Source: Paraferrimonas haliotis
GTDB taxonomy: Bacteria; Pseudomonadota; Gammaproteobacteria; Enterobacterales; Shewanellaceae
NCBI RefSeq assembly: GCF_002282895.1
Contig: NZ_NRRB01000002.1
Location: forward strand, 124,001 to 188,000
Direction: 5' to 3'
DNA length: 64,000 nucleotides
The position numbers were made by a program, and so were the translations under genes. This document shows positions 63,596 to 64,000 of the stretch, piece after piece. The stretch's first letter is position 1; each line of letters starts with the position of its first letter. The notes under the pieces were generated by a model. The model was not told the origin of the DNA. It worked only from the letters and a program-made list of their open reading frames with translations, and searched no databases.

Positions 63596-64000
63596 ATGAA
63601 GATGAAACGATTAATGATTGGCGCTACTTTGGCTCTGACTGGTGTATTAGCCGGGTGCGCGTCAAATAACGCCGTTGTTGACTACGATATGGATTATGAC
63701 TTCAGTCAGATAAGCAGTTATCAATGGCAGCCATCAGCGACTTCTGATGACCCACTCGCGCAAGACCGCATCGAACAGGCTGTCAAAGCTGCCCTCTCAG
63801 CTAAAGGGTTATCCGCTAGTGAGCAAGCGGATGTGCGAGTAGTTACTTACGCTAAACTCGAGGAGCGTGCAAAGAAATCGGCTTTCTCGGTAGGAGTTGG
63901 CGGCGGCTCTTATGGTAGTTCTGGTGGTGTTGGTGGCAGCGTCAATGTGCCCGTTGGCGCAGGAACAGAGTGGCATCAATGGATTCGCATTGACTTTGTA
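63596..64000 (+). CDS. DUF4136 lipoprotein, cut by the window edge
   Basis: The first 135 residues of this gene are in the window. A signal peptide ends in a lipobox (LAGC), and the mature region has the DUF4136 pattern (DYDFSQISSYQW, DPLAQDRIEQAVKAALSAKG, DVRVVTYAKLEER) and a glycine-rich stretch (GVGGGSYGSSGGVGGS). AGGA lies 8 bases before the ATG at 63596. It is exported to the outer membrane, function unknown. Confidence 0.85.
   Translation, partial: MKMKRLMIGATLALTGVLAGCASNNAVVDYDMDYDFSQISSYQWQPSATSDDPLAQDRIEQAVKAALSAKGLSASEQADVRVVTYAKLEERAKKSAFSVGVGGGSYGSSGGVGGSVNVPVGAGTEWHQWIRIDFV

Noticed and set aside
1..64000. Mobile elements, prophage, CRISPR arrays, rRNA or tRNA genes
   Set aside because: No transposase, integrase, regular repeat array or RNA gene pattern could be found by reading; a tRNA scan would settle the RNA question.

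Overview
This 64 kb window is dense chromosomal DNA from a Gram-negative marine gammaproteobacterium, most likely in the Alteromonadales near Shewanella, Ferrimonas or their relatives. The evidence is protein similarity remembered by eye: RapA, TcdA, the EpmA/EF-P/EpmB set, MdaB, Tas, YjjX, CsdA/CsdE, a Shewanella-type GH109 enzyme, an NADH-dependent persulfide reductase (NPSR), and small families common in that order (DUF2956, DUF3016, DUF3144). I see no rRNA, tRNA, insertion sequence, prophage or CRISPR array. The last gene is cut by the window edge.

Layout. 1-5.5 kb: a LysR regulator, MdaB quinone reductase, and two Tat-exported lipoproteins (GH109 glycosidase and a PhoD-like phosphatase). 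5.5-14 kb: a reactive-sulfur module made of NPSR, a DUF2892 membrane protein and a BigR/SqrR/YgaV-type ArsR repressor. It is divergent from an RND permease-adaptor pair and followed by two YeeE-type sulfur-transporter halves. 14.7-24.2 kb: a signalling block holding an HD-GYP response regulator, a HTH-AAA_35 (vMAP/STAND-like) ATPase, an AAA_35-histidine kinase-receiver-Hpt fusion, a dCache hybrid kinase and a LysR regulator. 24.2-25.6 kb: a split-Soret-like dihaem cytochrome c and a haem-free lipoprotein resembling MtrC/OmcA domain I.

25.8-33.8 kb is mostly housekeeping: a TorD/NarJ-like protein, a phosphoribosyltransferase, a DUF368 (PopT) flippase, LysE, HslJ, YjjX, Tas and CsdA/CsdE. 33.9-37.1 kb is a zinc-acquisition operon (small His/Cys chaperone, His-rich porin, substrate-binding protein, permease) with no ATPase gene. 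37.2-39.8 kb is a GH20 hexosaminidase. 39.9-42.5 kb is the EF-P beta-lysylation set. 42.5-53.3 kb is mixed: a 39-residue membrane microprotein, an MscS channel, a MipA/OmpV fusion, a MaoC-like protein, TraB/GumN, TcdA, a porin and Tpm. 53.5-59 kb holds a divergent Ser/Thr-type kinase and a 1229-residue hybrid histidine kinase, tail to tail. 59-64 kb carries PIN-PhoH, RapA and a DUF4136 lipoprotein.

The two strongest leads are these. First, the sulfur module has a readable divergent promoter pair around a palindrome, plus a repressor with cysteines spaced exactly 66 residues apart as in BigR and SqrR. Second, a tandem of AAA_35 ATPases of a type I associate with cyanobacteria is wired into two-component signalling; one ATPase has a degenerate Walker B (NEVN instead of DEVD). 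All family assignments are made by eye from motifs; no search was run.
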